DNA of 64,000 nt from NCBI GenBank assembly GCA_025455885.1, contig JALOLR010000003.1, positions 62,001 through 126,000 of the forward strand, given 5' to 3'. The position numbers were made by a program, and so were the translations under genes. The stretch is from Acidimicrobiales bacterium (GTDB lineage: Bacteria > Actinomycetota > Acidimicrobiia > Acidimicrobiales > Acidimicrobilacustridaceae). Of this stretch, positions 52,067-61,571 are shown in pieces (the stretch's first letter is position 1; each line of letters opens with the position of its first letter). The notes beneath the pieces were generated by a model. That model had not been told where the DNA came from and ran no database searches. It worked only from the letters and a program-made list of their open reading frames with translations.

Positions 52067-52628
52067 CGAGATGGCCGATCTGGCGCTGGCCGAGAGCGCC
52101 GAGAAGATGGCCAAGGCCGTCGTGCACGCGCGGTCGGAGTTCGCCTCGATCCGAACCGGGCGCGCCGCCCCGGCCCTCGTCGAGCGGATCCTCGTCGACT
52201 ACTACGGCTCCGAGGTCCCGATGCAACAGCTCGCCGGGTTCTCGGTTCCCGAGGCCCGCCAGCTCATCATCACGCCCTTCGACAAGGGGGCCATGGGGGC
52301 CATCGAGAAGGCCATCCAGAACTCCGATCTCGGGCTCAACCCCAGCAACGACGGCAACGCCATCCGCCTGTCGTTCCCGCCGCTCACCCAGGACCGGCGC
52401 AAGGAGCTGGTGAAGGTCGTGAAGCACATGGCCGAGGAGGGCAAGGTCTCGCTTCGCCAGGTGCGTCGCCAGACCCGCCACGAGCTCGAGGCGCTGGAGA
52501 AGGACGGCGACCTCTCGAGTGACGAGCTGATGCGGGCCGAGAAGGAGCTCGACAAGCTCATCCACGCCCAGGAGGCCGAGATCGACACGGCGTTGGCGCT
52601 CAAGGAACGCGAGCTGTTGGAGGACTGA
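52059..52628 (+). CDS. frr: Ribosome recycling factor
   Basis: A 189-residue factor that splits post-termination ribosomes with EF-G. AEKMAKAVVHARSEFASIRT and GRAAPALVERILVDYYG open the three-helix bundle, followed by LIITPFDKGAMGAIEKAI, NDGNAIRLSFPPLTQDRR and LDKLIHAQEAEID. ATG at 52059 has GAGGAGAG 10 bases upstream; ATG at 52071 would give the more usual 185 residues. The stop overlaps cdsA (TGATG). Confidence 0.94.
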   Translation: MSSEMADLALAESAEKMAKAVVHARSEFASIRTGRAAPALVERILVDYYGSEVPMQQLAGFSVPEARQLIITPFDKGAMGAIEKAIQNSDLGLNPSNDGNAIRLSFPPLTQDRRKELVKVVKHMAEEGKVSLRQVRRQTRHELEALEKDGDLSSDELMRAEKELDKLIHAQEAEIDTALALKERELLED

Positions 52629-54403
52629 TGACTCCCGACGACGAGACCCCCGTGGACGACGGCGATGCGCCGGCGGCGCCGCCCGAGGCGAGTGAGGGCG
52701 TCCGCCTGATCGCCGCCGACGAGGTCGACAAGGTGGCCGAGCGGGGAGGGGTCGCGAAACGGCGGCGTTCCGACGAACCGAAGTACGGCGACCGGCCCCC
52801 GGCGCCCCCCGACGACGTCCGCCCCACGATCCGCTTCCCGCTGCCCGACGCGAGCGATCCCGAGGGGTTCGAGCGGCCCCGGGTGGCCCCCGTCGAACGC
52901 CAGGTGGCGGAGGGCTCGGTCACCCCGACGCCCGAGGCCCCCCCGCCCGCCGAGCCGGCGGACGTGACCCGCGTGATCCTCGGTGACGACCAGCCCGTGC
53001 TCGACCTCGGGCCGGGCACCGGCGAGGCGCTGCTCCCGCACTGGACGGAGCCCCCCACCGGGCAGGTCCCGCTCGTCGTGATCGGCGACGAGGTTCCCGG
53101 GGGCGACGACGAGGAGGCCCGGTGGAGCTCCTACGCCGCCGGGGCCACCCGGTGGCGTGACGAGCACGACACCTCCGACCACGGTGACCTGCTCGCCGAC
53201 CTCGCCGAGGTCGACGACGAGGCGACGGCCGCCGGAGCGCTCGACACGGCGCCGCGGGCCAGCGACGACGCCTATCTGAACTTCGACGACGTCGACCTGG
53301 GCGCCGGGCCGCCGGTGGCGGCCTCCCGATCGCGTCGGCGTTCGACCCCACCTTCGGAGGCGTCCGCCCCGGGGGGGCCGATCGACCTCAGCGGGCGCCA
53401 GCCGACCGCGCCCCCTCCGCCGCCGCCCCCGTTGCCCGAGGCTCCCGGGGAGCGCCGTGGGCGCGCCGCCGCTCCCCGCGCCTCGCGTCTGCCGTCCACC
53501 CATCCCGGGCCGGTCGATCCCGCCGCCGACCCGGCCGCGCCCCGGTCGCGGCGTCCCGTCCCGCCGAGCGACGACGGTGGGGACGGCGCGGCGCGCAACG
53601 TGCCCCAGGCGGTCGTGGCCGGGCTGGTGATCGCCGTGGTGGCGCTGGTGGCCTTCGCCGTCGGGCCGGCGGCGGCGATGGTGCTCGTCACCGTGGTGGT
53701 GGCCCTGGCCGGCGCCGAGTACTTCGCCGCCCTCCAACGTGGCGGGTTCCGGCCGGCCACCCTCCTCGGACTCGTGGCGGTGGCGATCCTGCCCGTGGCC
53801 GCCTACTGGCGGGGCGAGGCCGCAGTGCCGCTCGTGATGTTCCTCTCCCTCGTCGTCGGCGTGCTGTGGTTCATCCTCGGGGTGGGGGGCAAGGCCCGGC
53901 CGACGGCCAACCTCGGCGTCACGCTGCTCGGCATCGTGTGGGTCGGGGTCCTGGGTTCGTTCGCGGCGCTCATCCTCGACATCCCCGTCGAGGGCGTGTC
54001 CATCCTGTTGCTCACCGTGGTGGCGGCGGTGGCCGCCGACGTCGGGGGGTTCTTCGTGGGTCGGTCGATCGGGCGCACGCCGCTCACCCCGACCTCGCCG
54101 AACAAGACCGTCGAGGGGCTCCTCGGCGGGGTCGTGGCCACGCTGCTGGCGGTGTTCGTGGTCGCCGTGATCCTCGGCTTCGGCCCGTTCAGCGCCGGGC
54201 AGGCCCTGGTGTTCGCCCTGGTCGCGGCGCTCGTGTCGCCGCTCGGCGACCTGGGGGAGTCGTTGTTGAAGCGCGACCTCGGGCTGAAGGACATGGGGGC
54301 GCTCATCCCCCAGCACGGCGGGGTGCTCGATCGCTTCGACGGGCTGTTGTTCGTGTTGCCGACGGCCTACTACGTGACCCGCTATTTCGGCTTCGCGGGC
54401 TGA
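52628..54403 (+). CDS. cdsA: CDP-diglyceride synthase with long disordered N-terminal extension
   Basis: A 591-residue protein. The C-terminal ~260 residues are the multi-helix CdsA enzyme making CDP-diacylglycerol, with the signature SPLGDLGESLLKRDLGLKDM and LIPQHGGVLDRFDGLLFVLP. The first ~325 residues are unusual: acidic, Pro-rich, low complexity (PPPPPPPLPEAPGERR) and no recognised domain. No codon break or internal promoter separates the two parts, so this is one gene. The extension may be a cytoplasmic interaction arm. A hairpin terminator follows. Confidence 0.9.
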   Translation: MTPDDETPVDDGDAPAAPPEASEGVRLIAADEVDKVAERGGVAKRRRSDEPKYGDRPPAPPDDVRPTIRFPLPDASDPEGFERPRVAPVERQVAEGSVTPTPEAPPPAEPADVTRVILGDDQPVLDLGPGTGEALLPHWTEPPTGQVPLVVIGDEVPGGDDEEARWSSYAAGATRWRDEHDTSDHGDLLADLAEVDDEATAAGALDTAPRASDDAYLNFDDVDLGAGPPVAASRSRRRSTPPSEASAPGGPIDLSGRQPTAPPPPPPPLPEAPGERRGRAAAPRASRLPSTHPGPVDPAADPAAPRSRRPVPPSDDGGDGAARNVPQAVVAGLVIAVVALVAFAVGPAAAMVLVTVVVALAGAEYFAALQRGGFRPATLLGLVAVAILPVAAYWRGEAAVPLVMFLSLVVGVLWFILGVGGKARPTANLGVTLLGIVWVGVLGSFAALILDIPVEGVSILLLTVVAAVAADVGGFFVGRSIGRTPLTPTSPNKTVEGLLGGVVATLLAVFVVAVILGFGPFSAGQALVFALVAALVSPLGDLGESLLKRDLGLKDMGALIPQHGGVLDRFDGLLFVLPTAYYVTRYFGFAG

Positions 54404-54418
54404 GTCGGGGCGCGCCGC

Positions 54419-54443
54419 CGCCCCGCCGTCCGCCGGCGGGGCG
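54419..54443 (+). terminator. Hairpin terminator after cdsA
   Basis: 54419-54428 (CGCCCCGCCG read through the loop) pairs with 54434-54443 to give a ~10-bp GC stem with a 5-base loop. No T-tract. It separates cdsA from the dxr promoter. Confidence 0.6.
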
Positions 54444-54479
54444 ATCGTTCCCCGAGGCGATTCCGTCGCAGCGCGTCGG

Positions 54480-54485
54480 TAGGCT
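54480..54485 (+). promoter_or_regulatory. -10 box for dxr-rseP-ispG (leaderless)
   Basis: TAGGCT, six bases before the ATG at 54492. Confidence 0.55.
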
Positions 54486-54491
54486 CGTCCC

Positions 54492-55694
54492 ATGACTGCC
54501 ACGCGGGTTGCGCTGGCCGGTTCCACCGGTTCGATCGGCACGCAGACCCTCGACGTGGTGGCCGCCGAACCTGACCGATTCGAGCTCTCCGGCCTCGGTG
54601 CCTCCGGCCGGCACCCCGAGGTGCTGGTGGCCCAGGCGCGAGCCGTGCGGCCCAAGGTGGTGGCCGTCGCCGACGCGGCCGCGGCCGGAGCCGTCGCTGC
54701 CGCGCTCCCGGAGTGCGAGGTGCGGGGGGGACCCGACGCCATGGCCAGCCTGGCCGAGGACGCCGACGTGGTCGTCAACGGCGTGGTCGGCTTCGCCGGG
54801 CTCGACGTGACCCTGGCCGCCCTGCACGCCGGGCGACGCCTCGCCCTGGCGAACAAGGAGTCGCTCATCGCGGCCGGCCCGGTGGTGCAGAGGGCCCGGC
54901 GCACCCCGGGTGCCGAGCTGGTGCCCATCGACAGCGAGCACGGCGCCCTCCACCAGTGCCTGCGGGCCAACGACAACCCGGCCCGGGTCGCCCGGCTGTT
55001 GCTCACCGCCAGCGGGGGCCCGTTCCGGGGCCGCTCGGCCGCCGAGTTGGCCGAGGTCACCGTCGACGAGGCCCTCGCCCATCCGACCTGGTCGATGGGA
55101 CCGAAGATCACGGTGGACTCCTCCACGCTCATGAACAAGGGCCTCGAGGTGATCGAGGCCCACGAGCTGTTCGGCGCCCCCGCCGGCGACGACGGTGTCG
55201 GCCTCGGCTTCGACCAGATCGACGTCGTCGTGCACCCCCAGTCCGTGGTCCACTCCATGGTCGAGTTCACCGACGCCTCCACGATCGCCCAGCTGTCCAA
55301 CCCGGACATGCGCCTGCCGATCGGGTACGCGCTGGCCTGGCCGGACCGCATCGCCACGCCGTTCGGTCGCATCGACTGGACGACGCTCGGCCGGCTCGAC
55401 TTCGAACCGCCGGACGCCGACGCCTTCCGCTGCCTCGGCCTGGCCTACGCCGCCGGCCGGGTGGGGGGCACCGCCCCGGCCTGGCTGAGCGCCGCCAACG
55501 AGGTCGCCGTCGACGCCTTCCTCGCCGGGCGCATCCGCTGGGCCGACATCGCCGCCCTCGTCGCCGCCGCCCTCGACCGTCACGACGGCGCCCCGGCCAC
55601 CGACGCCGGGTCGGTCGTCGCCGCCGACGCCGAGGCCCGCCGGGTGGCCACCGATCTGCTCGCCTCGTTCGATCCCCCCGGAGCCCCCTCGTGA
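54492..55694 (+). CDS. dxr: 1-deoxy-D-xylulose-5-phosphate reductoisomerase
   Basis: A 400-residue enzyme of the MEP isoprenoid pathway. NADPH-binding GSTGSIGTQTLDVV, ALANKESLIAAG, metal ligands in PIDSEHGALHQCL (Asp, Glu), TASGGPFRG, HPTWSMGPKITVDSSTLMNK (split signature), HPQSVVHSMVEF and a C-terminal helical domain are all present. It shares an operon with ispG, another MEP enzyme, with the S2P protease in between, as in Mycobacterium. Confidence 0.96.
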   Translation: MTATRVALAGSTGSIGTQTLDVVAAEPDRFELSGLGASGRHPEVLVAQARAVRPKVVAVADAAAAGAVAAALPECEVRGGPDAMASLAEDADVVVNGVVGFAGLDVTLAALHAGRRLALANKESLIAAGPVVQRARRTPGAELVPIDSEHGALHQCLRANDNPARVARLLLTASGGPFRGRSAAELAEVTVDEALAHPTWSMGPKITVDSSTLMNKGLEVIEAHELFGAPAGDDGVGLGFDQIDVVVHPQSVVHSMVEFTDASTIAQLSNPDMRLPIGYALAWPDRIATPFGRIDWTTLGRLDFEPPDADAFRCLGLAYAAGRVGGTAPAWLSAANEVAVDAFLAGRIRWADIAALVAAALDRHDGAPATDAGSVVAADAEARRVATDLLASFDPPGAPS

Positions 55695-57319
55695 GCGACA
55701 CCCTCCGCCCTCCCGGTCCCACCGCCCCGTCCGGCGACGACCGTCCCTGGCCGACGGTGGGTGCCGCGGTGCCGCCGGTCCCACCGCCGGCAGGACCCGA
55801 CCCCGGCGACACCCGTGACCCCGGCGACCGCGCCGAGCCGGTCGTTCCCCGGCCGTCGCCCTTCGCCGACCAGCGGGTGCGGCTCGCCCTGCTCGTGGCG
55901 GCGGTGGTCGCCCTGGGGCTGTTCGCCGGCTGGCCGGTCCTGTTGATGGTCGTGGCCATCGTCATCTCGGTGTTCCTGCACGAGATGGGCCACTTCCTGG
56001 TGGCCAAGTGGGCCGGCATGAAGGTCACCGAGTTCTTCATCGGGTTCGGTCCCCGCATCTGGTCGTTCCGCAGGGGTGAGACCGAGTACGGGCTCAAGGT
56101 CATCCCCGCCGGGGCGTACGTGCGCATCATCGGGATGCACACCCTCGAGGAGGTCGACCCCGCCGACGAGGCCCGCACGTACCGCAACAAGCCGTTCGCC
56201 AAGCGCCTCCCGGTGGTGCTGGCCGGTCCGGCCATGAACCTGCTGATCGGCCTGGTGCTCCTCGTCGTGGTGTTCGCCGGCTTCGGCACCCCCCGTCCCG
56301 ACCAGTGGGAGGTGAGCCGGGTTCTCGAGGGGTCGGCGGCCGAGTCGGCCGGCGTGCTGCCCGGCGACCGCCTCGTCGAGTTCGCCGGGTCGCCGGTCGC
56401 CGAGTTCGCCGACTTCGCCGACCAGGTCCGCCCCGTGGCCGGGTCCGAGGTCGACCTCGTCGTCGAACGCGACGGCGAGCGGATCACCCTCACCGCTCCG
56501 GTGGGCTGGGAGCTCGACGCCACCGGCGCCGCCCCCCTCCCGGGGCTCGAGTCGGGTGACCGGGTCACCGCGGTGGGCGACGTGGCCGTCGCCGACTACC
56601 CCGAGACGGTGGCTGCCCTGGGTGCCGCCGCCGGACCGGTCGTCGTGACCTTCGACCGCGACGGCTTCCTGTACACCGCCACGATCACCGGTCCCGTGGA
56701 CATGCCCGACGACGGTGCCCGGGGCTTCCTCGGCATCGGTCCGGAGACCCCGAGGGTCCGCGAGGACGTCGTGTCGGCCACCGGTGAGGCGGTGCGCACC
56801 TTCGGCGAGGTCACGGTCATGTCGGTCCAGGGCCTCGGGCGCTTCTTCTCGCCCGACGGGCTCAGCCGCTACGCCGAGCTGTTCACGGCCGACGAGGGGT
56901 CCTCGGTCCCGAGTGCTCCGACCGGGGTGACACCGCTCGACCCCGACGCCCCGGTGACCAGCTCCGCCTCGTCGAGCGCCGCCGAGGAGGATCGGGTCCT
57001 GTCGATCCTCGGTGTGATCCGGCTCGGGTCGCAGGCCGCCGACGCCGCCGGGGCGGTCACGTTCCTCTACCTGCTCATCACGGTGAACATCTTCCTGGGG
57101 CTCATCAACCTGGTGCCGTTGCTGCCCTTCGACGGCGGCCATGCCGCCGTGGCGATCTACGAGGGCATCCGGTCGCGGATCGCGCACCGGCCCTACCGGG
57201 TCAACATGGCGCGGCTGATGCCCATCACCTACGCGGTGGTGTTCCTCATGGTCGGGCTCGGCCTGTCGTCGATGTACCTCGACATCGTGAACCCGGCCCA
57301 GAACCCGTTCCAGCCGTGA
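55691..57319 (+). CDS. rseP: Site-2 protease, RseP/Rip family (M50)
   Basis: A 542-residue intramembrane zinc protease. A ~55-residue Pro-rich cytoplasmic start is followed by a helix (LALLVAAVVALGLFAGWPVL) and the catalytic HEMGH in VFLHEMGHFLVAKWAGMKV. PDZ-like segments occupy the middle (SAAESAGVLPGDRLVEFAG), and the third zinc ligand is in NLVPLLPFDGGHAAVAIYEG. It releases membrane-tethered regulators such as anti-sigma factors. The GTG overlaps the dxr stop and its own stop overlaps ispG (both GTGA). Confidence 0.93.
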   Translation: MSDTLRPPGPTAPSGDDRPWPTVGAAVPPVPPPAGPDPGDTRDPGDRAEPVVPRPSPFADQRVRLALLVAAVVALGLFAGWPVLLMVVAIVISVFLHEMGHFLVAKWAGMKVTEFFIGFGPRIWSFRRGETEYGLKVIPAGAYVRIIGMHTLEEVDPADEARTYRNKPFAKRLPVVLAGPAMNLLIGLVLLVVVFAGFGTPRPDQWEVSRVLEGSAAESAGVLPGDRLVEFAGSPVAEFADFADQVRPVAGSEVDLVVERDGERITLTAPVGWELDATGAAPLPGLESGDRVTAVGDVAVADYPETVAALGAAAGPVVVTFDRDGFLYTATITGPVDMPDDGARGFLGIGPETPRVREDVVSATGEAVRTFGEVTVMSVQGLGRFFSPDGLSRYAELFTADEGSSVPSAPTGVTPLDPDAPVTSSASSSAAEEDRVLSILGVIRLGSQAADAAGAVTFLYLLITVNIFLGLINLVPLLPFDGGHAAVAIYEGIRSRIAHRPYRVNMARLMPITYAVVFLMVGLGLSSMYLDIVNPAQNPFQP

Positions 57320-58551
57320 CCCGCCTCGCCCCTCAGAGCCGCTACCCGCGCCGCCCGACCCGCCAGATCCGGGTCGGCAAGGTGGCCGTGGGTGGTGACG
57401 CTCCGATCACGGTGCAGTCGATGACGACCACCAAGACCGCCGACGTCGAGGGCACGCTCCAGCAGATCTACGCCCTCGCCGGGGCGGGGTGCGACATCGT
57501 CCGGTGCACCTGCAACGAGGTGGAAGCCGCCGAGGGCCTGGCCCAGATCGTCCCCCGCTCGCCCATCCCGATCATCGCCGACATCCACCACCGGTACCGG
57601 CGGGCCCTCGAGGCCATGGAGGCGGGGGTGCACGGCCTGCGCCTGAACCCGGGCAACATCCGTCGGCCCGAGCACATCAAGGCCGTGGCCGCCGAGGCCC
57701 GTGACCGGGGCCTGCCCATCCGCATCGGGGTCAACGGCGGTTCGCTCGATCCCGAGCTCTACGACAAGTACGGCGGGCGGGTGACCGCCGAGGCGATGGT
57801 CGAGTCGGCGTTGCGTGAGATCGCCTACTTCGACGAGGTGGGCTTCACCGACATCAAGATCTCGGTCAAGGCCTCGAACGTGGCGCTGATGATCGACGCC
57901 TACCGCCTCCTGGCCGACACCGTCGACCACCCGTTGCACCTCGGCGTCACCGAGGCGGGCCCGCCGCCGGCCGGCCTGGTGAAGGCCACCGCCGGCATCG
58001 CCACCCTGCTCGCCGAGGGCATCGGCGACACGATCCGCTACTCCCTCACCGCCGATCCCGTCGAGGAGGCCCGGGCCGGGCGGTGGCTGCTGGAGAGCCT
58101 GGGGTTGCGCGAGCGCCGGGGCCTCGACCTGATCGCCTGCCCGTCGTGCGGCCGTGCCGAGGTCGACGTGATCGAGGTGGCCGAGCAGGCCCAGAAGGCC
58201 CTCGACGGCCTCGAGATACCCATCCAGGTGGCCGTCATGGGCTGCGTCGTCAACGGTCCGGGGGAGGCCCGGGAAGCCGACCTGGGCATCGCCGCGGGCC
58301 GCAAGCGGGGCCACCTCTTCGTGAAGGGCCAGGTGGTGAAGGTGGTGCCCGAGTCGTCGATGGTCGAGGCGCTCGTCGAGTGGGCCCAGGTCATCGCCGA
58401 CGGCGGGGTCGAGGAGGCGCTGCGCCGCAAGGACGACACCGCCGCCGCGGAGGCCGAGGCCGACCGTGCGTCGCTGCTCGACGAGCAGGGCGACGACGCC
58501 AACCACGCCGGCGAGCGCATCGAGGTCATCCGCAAGCTCGACGCCACCTGA
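57316..58551 (+). CDS. ispG: 4-hydroxy-3-methylbut-2-enyl diphosphate synthase
   Basis: A 411-residue iron-sulfur enzyme, penultimate step of the MEP pathway. PITVQSMTTTKTADVEGTL, DIHHRYRRALEAMEAGVHG, LRLNPGNI and GVTEAGPPPAGLVKATAGI build the TIM barrel. The [4Fe-4S] ligands are in LIACPSCGRAEVDV and VAVMGCVVNGPGEA (three Cys) with the following Glu. Last gene of the dxr operon. Confidence 0.96.
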   Translation: MTRLAPQSRYPRRPTRQIRVGKVAVGGDAPITVQSMTTTKTADVEGTLQQIYALAGAGCDIVRCTCNEVEAAEGLAQIVPRSPIPIIADIHHRYRRALEAMEAGVHGLRLNPGNIRRPEHIKAVAAEARDRGLPIRIGVNGGSLDPELYDKYGGRVTAEAMVESALREIAYFDEVGFTDIKISVKASNVALMIDAYRLLADTVDHPLHLGVTEAGPPPAGLVKATAGIATLLAEGIGDTIRYSLTADPVEEARAGRWLLESLGLRERRGLDLIACPSCGRAEVDVIEVAEQAQKALDGLEIPIQVAVMGCVVNGPGEAREADLGIAAGRKRGHLFVKGQVVKVVPESSMVEALVEWAQVIADGGVEEALRRKDDTAAAEAEADRASLLDEQGDDANHAGERIEVIRKLDAT

Positions 58552-58556
58552 GGGAC

Positions 58557-58608
58557 GACCCCGGCCGGGCATCTGGTTCAGCCCGGAAGATCTTCGCCGG
58601 CGGGGGTC
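58557..58608. terminator. Possible terminator at the convergent ispG end
   Basis: GACCCC (58557-58562) can pair with GGGGTC (58603-58608) around an inner CCGGGC/GCCCGG stem (58565-58570 with 58581-58586). It lies between ispG and the converging secreted-protein gene and overlaps the latter's stop codon. Confidence 0.4.
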
Positions 58609-59101
58609 AGCCGGTGAACCGAGGTCCGGCCACCACGGCCGAGGCGGGTCCGTCCTCTGGGGGGGTGGGCCCCGCATCTGGCGTGGTCGGCAGCGCCGCC
58701 CCGCCCATCACGAAGGTGACCGGCGCGTAGTCGGAGACGGTGACGAGGTCCCCGGTCTGTGCGGTGCAGGTGGCCTCGACGACGTAGGTGGCGCCGGGCT
58801 GGGCATCCGGCGACAGCGAGACATCCGCCGTCCAGTCGCCCTCGATGGTCGACATCAGCTCCTCGGAGCCCACCACGGCAGACGGCTCGCCCCCGCTCAC
58901 GACGATCTCGACGGTTCCCGTCGTGTCATTGCCCTCCTCGTCGAAGCCGATGCAGGCCAGGCCGATGACGGTGATCGAGCCCCCGGGTGCAGGGTCGCCG
59001 GAGAGCTCGAGGGGGGGTGGCGCGCCGGCAGCCGCCGTGCCCGTGACGATCGGCACGGTGGCGAGCAGCAGAGCGGTGGCGACGAGGGCACGGCGACGCA
59101 T
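58607..59101 (-). CDS. Secreted protein with C-terminal PRFTG (copy B)
   Basis: A 164-residue exported protein of unknown function. The signal peptide (RRRALVATALLLATVPIVTG) cleaves near TAAAG. The mature domain is a single beta-rich Ig-like unit (LELSGDPAPGGSITVIGLAC, LSPDAQPGATYVVEATC) with two Cys likely in a disulfide. A Pro/Thr-rich linker follows and the chain ends exactly in AVVAGPRFTG. It is a tandem paralogue of the gene at 59284-59799, with the same ACAGGAGAT ribosome site. In the spacer upstream, its minus-strand -10 equivalent appears decayed (CAGCAC versus TAGCAT in the other copy). Confidence 0.8.
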   Translation of the reverse strand: MRRRALVATALLLATVPIVTGTAAAGAPPPLELSGDPAPGGSITVIGLACIGFDEEGNDTTGTVEIVVSGGEPSAVVGSEELMSTIEGDWTADVSLSPDAQPGATYVVEATCTAQTGDLVTVSDYAPVTFVMGGAALPTTPDAGPTPPEDGPASAVVAGPRFTG

Positions 59102-59220
59102 CAGAGGATCTCCTGTTCGGATCAGGATCGGGGATGTCGGAGTGCTGGGCGTGGTGGTTCGAGGCGATCGGGCAAGTCGTGGAGAGGCGTTCGCCCGGCG
59201 GGTCCCAGCATCGGCGGCCC

Positions 59221-59262
59221 ATGGCCGAGCCTCCCGTGCTCACCCCGCAGGGCGGAGGACCC
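59221..59262 (+). pseudogene. Decayed duplicate of the proS 5' end
   Basis: ATGGCCGAGCCTCCCGTGCT and the following bases match the first ~40 bases of proS (59931 on) at nearly every position. They would encode MAEPPVLTPQ against pro[11 protein letters not shown]. One extra G after CAG then shifts the frame, and the similarity ends near 59262. The promoter equivalent reads CAGCAT instead of TAGCAT. It is a leftover of the tandem duplication that created the two secreted-protein genes. Confidence 0.85.
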
Positions 59263-59283
59263 TCACCGACTTCGGTTCACCTG

Positions 59284-59799
59284 TCAGCCGGTGAAGCGGG
59301 GTTGGCCGGCCACCGCCGCCGCGGCGCCGGCGGTCGGCGGGTTCGTGCCCGGTGTCGTGTCCGGTGTCGGCGTCGGCGTCGGGGGAACGACCGTCCCTCC
59401 CATGACGAAGGTCACGTCCGGGTACTCGAAGAACAGGGGGTCACCGTTGTCCAGGGTGGAGCAGGTGGCCTTGATGGTGTACGTCTCGCCCGGCTGGGCG
59501 TCAGGTGACAGCTCGACGAGGACCTGCCACGGCCCCGGTTCGTCCTCGGTGGTGAAGTTGGAAGTGCCGATGACGGCGAGTGGGTCGCCGCCTGTGACCT
59601 CGATCGACACGTCTCCACCAATGACACCGCCCCCGTCGCCGTCGAAGCCGTTGCATCGGGAGCCGGACACCTCGATCTCGGCTCCCGGCGCAGGGTCGCC
59701 ATCGAAGGACAGCGTTGCTTCGGCGCTCGCGGTGCCGGCGAGGGCAGGCACGGAGACGAGGAGCACTGCGGCGGCGAGGAGAGGGGCACGTCGGCGCAT
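59284..59799 (-). CDS. Secreted protein with C-terminal PRFTG (copy A)
   Basis: A 171-residue exported protein. Signal peptide RRRAPLLAAAVLLVSVPALA with cleavage near TASAE. The beta-rich domain parallels copy B (LSFDGDPAPGAEIEVSGSRC, ELSPDAQPGETYTIKATC), with two conserved Cys. A Pro/Thr linker (PTPTPTPDTTPGTNPPT) and the end AVAGQPRFTG follow. Nothing follows the Gly, unlike LPxTG proteins, which continue into a membrane helix. AGGAG lies 8 bases before ATG at 59799, and a TAGCAT box about 48 bases upstream. Divergent from proS. Function unknown. Confidence 0.82.
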   Translation of the reverse strand: MRRRAPLLAAAVLLVSVPALAGTASAEATLSFDGDPAPGAEIEVSGSRCNGFDGDGGGVIGGDVSIEVTGGDPLAVIGTSNFTTEDEPGPWQVLVELSPDAQPGETYTIKATCSTLDNGDPLFFEYPDVTFVMGGTVVPPTPTPTPDTTPGTNPPTAGAAAAVAGQPRFTG

Positions 59800-59801
59800 G
59801 A

Positions 59802-61343
<1,542 letters not shown>

Positions 61344-61373
61344 TCCGGAGCGGGGGCGGCCGGGCGGAACGCC

Positions 61374-61391
61374 ACCCCCTCGAGCGGGGGT
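61374..61391 (+). terminator. Hairpin terminator after proS
   Basis: ACCCCC (61374-61379) pairs with GGGGGT (61386-61391) across TCGAGC. Short and without a T-tract. Confidence 0.5.
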
Positions 61392-61451
61392 CCCTGACGT
61401 CGACCCGCCTCTCGTGCTCCGGGCTCGGGGTGCTCGGCGTCCGAGGACCGG

Positions 61452-61457
61452 TATACT
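61452..61457 (+). promoter_or_regulatory. -10 box for rimP-nusA-infB
   Basis: TATACT, close to the full consensus and the strongest -10 in the window. The leader runs to 61571. Confidence 0.55.
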
Positions 61458-61486
61458 CCTGACCTGCATTCGATCGCAGTTCGACC

Positions 61487-61514
61487 GAAGGCGTGGGCTC
61501 CGGCCCACGCCTTC
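61487..61514 (+). promoter_or_regulatory. Perfect 12-bp hairpin in the rimP-nusA leader
   Basis: GAAGGCGTGGGC (61487-61498) pairs exactly with 61503-61514 across the tetraloop TCCG. It sits about 25 bases into the leader of an operon encoding NusA, a protein that acts on RNA hairpins. An attenuator or transcript-stabilising element is likely. Confidence 0.7.
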
Positions 61515-61571
61515 GTCACATTCAGGGCCGGGTCCGTCCGGTCTGCCCGGTCCGGAGAGGAGGTCGAGGAG

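Noticed and set aside
58607-59101. Copy B of the secreted protein as a pseudogene
   Set aside because: Its frame, signal peptide, cysteines and C-terminal motif are intact despite the weakened promoter, so it is kept as a gene.
61487-61514. The rimP leader hairpin as the terminator of proS
   Set aside because: It lies downstream of the TATACT promoter and so inside the rimP transcript; a separate small hairpin at 61374-61391 fits proS better.
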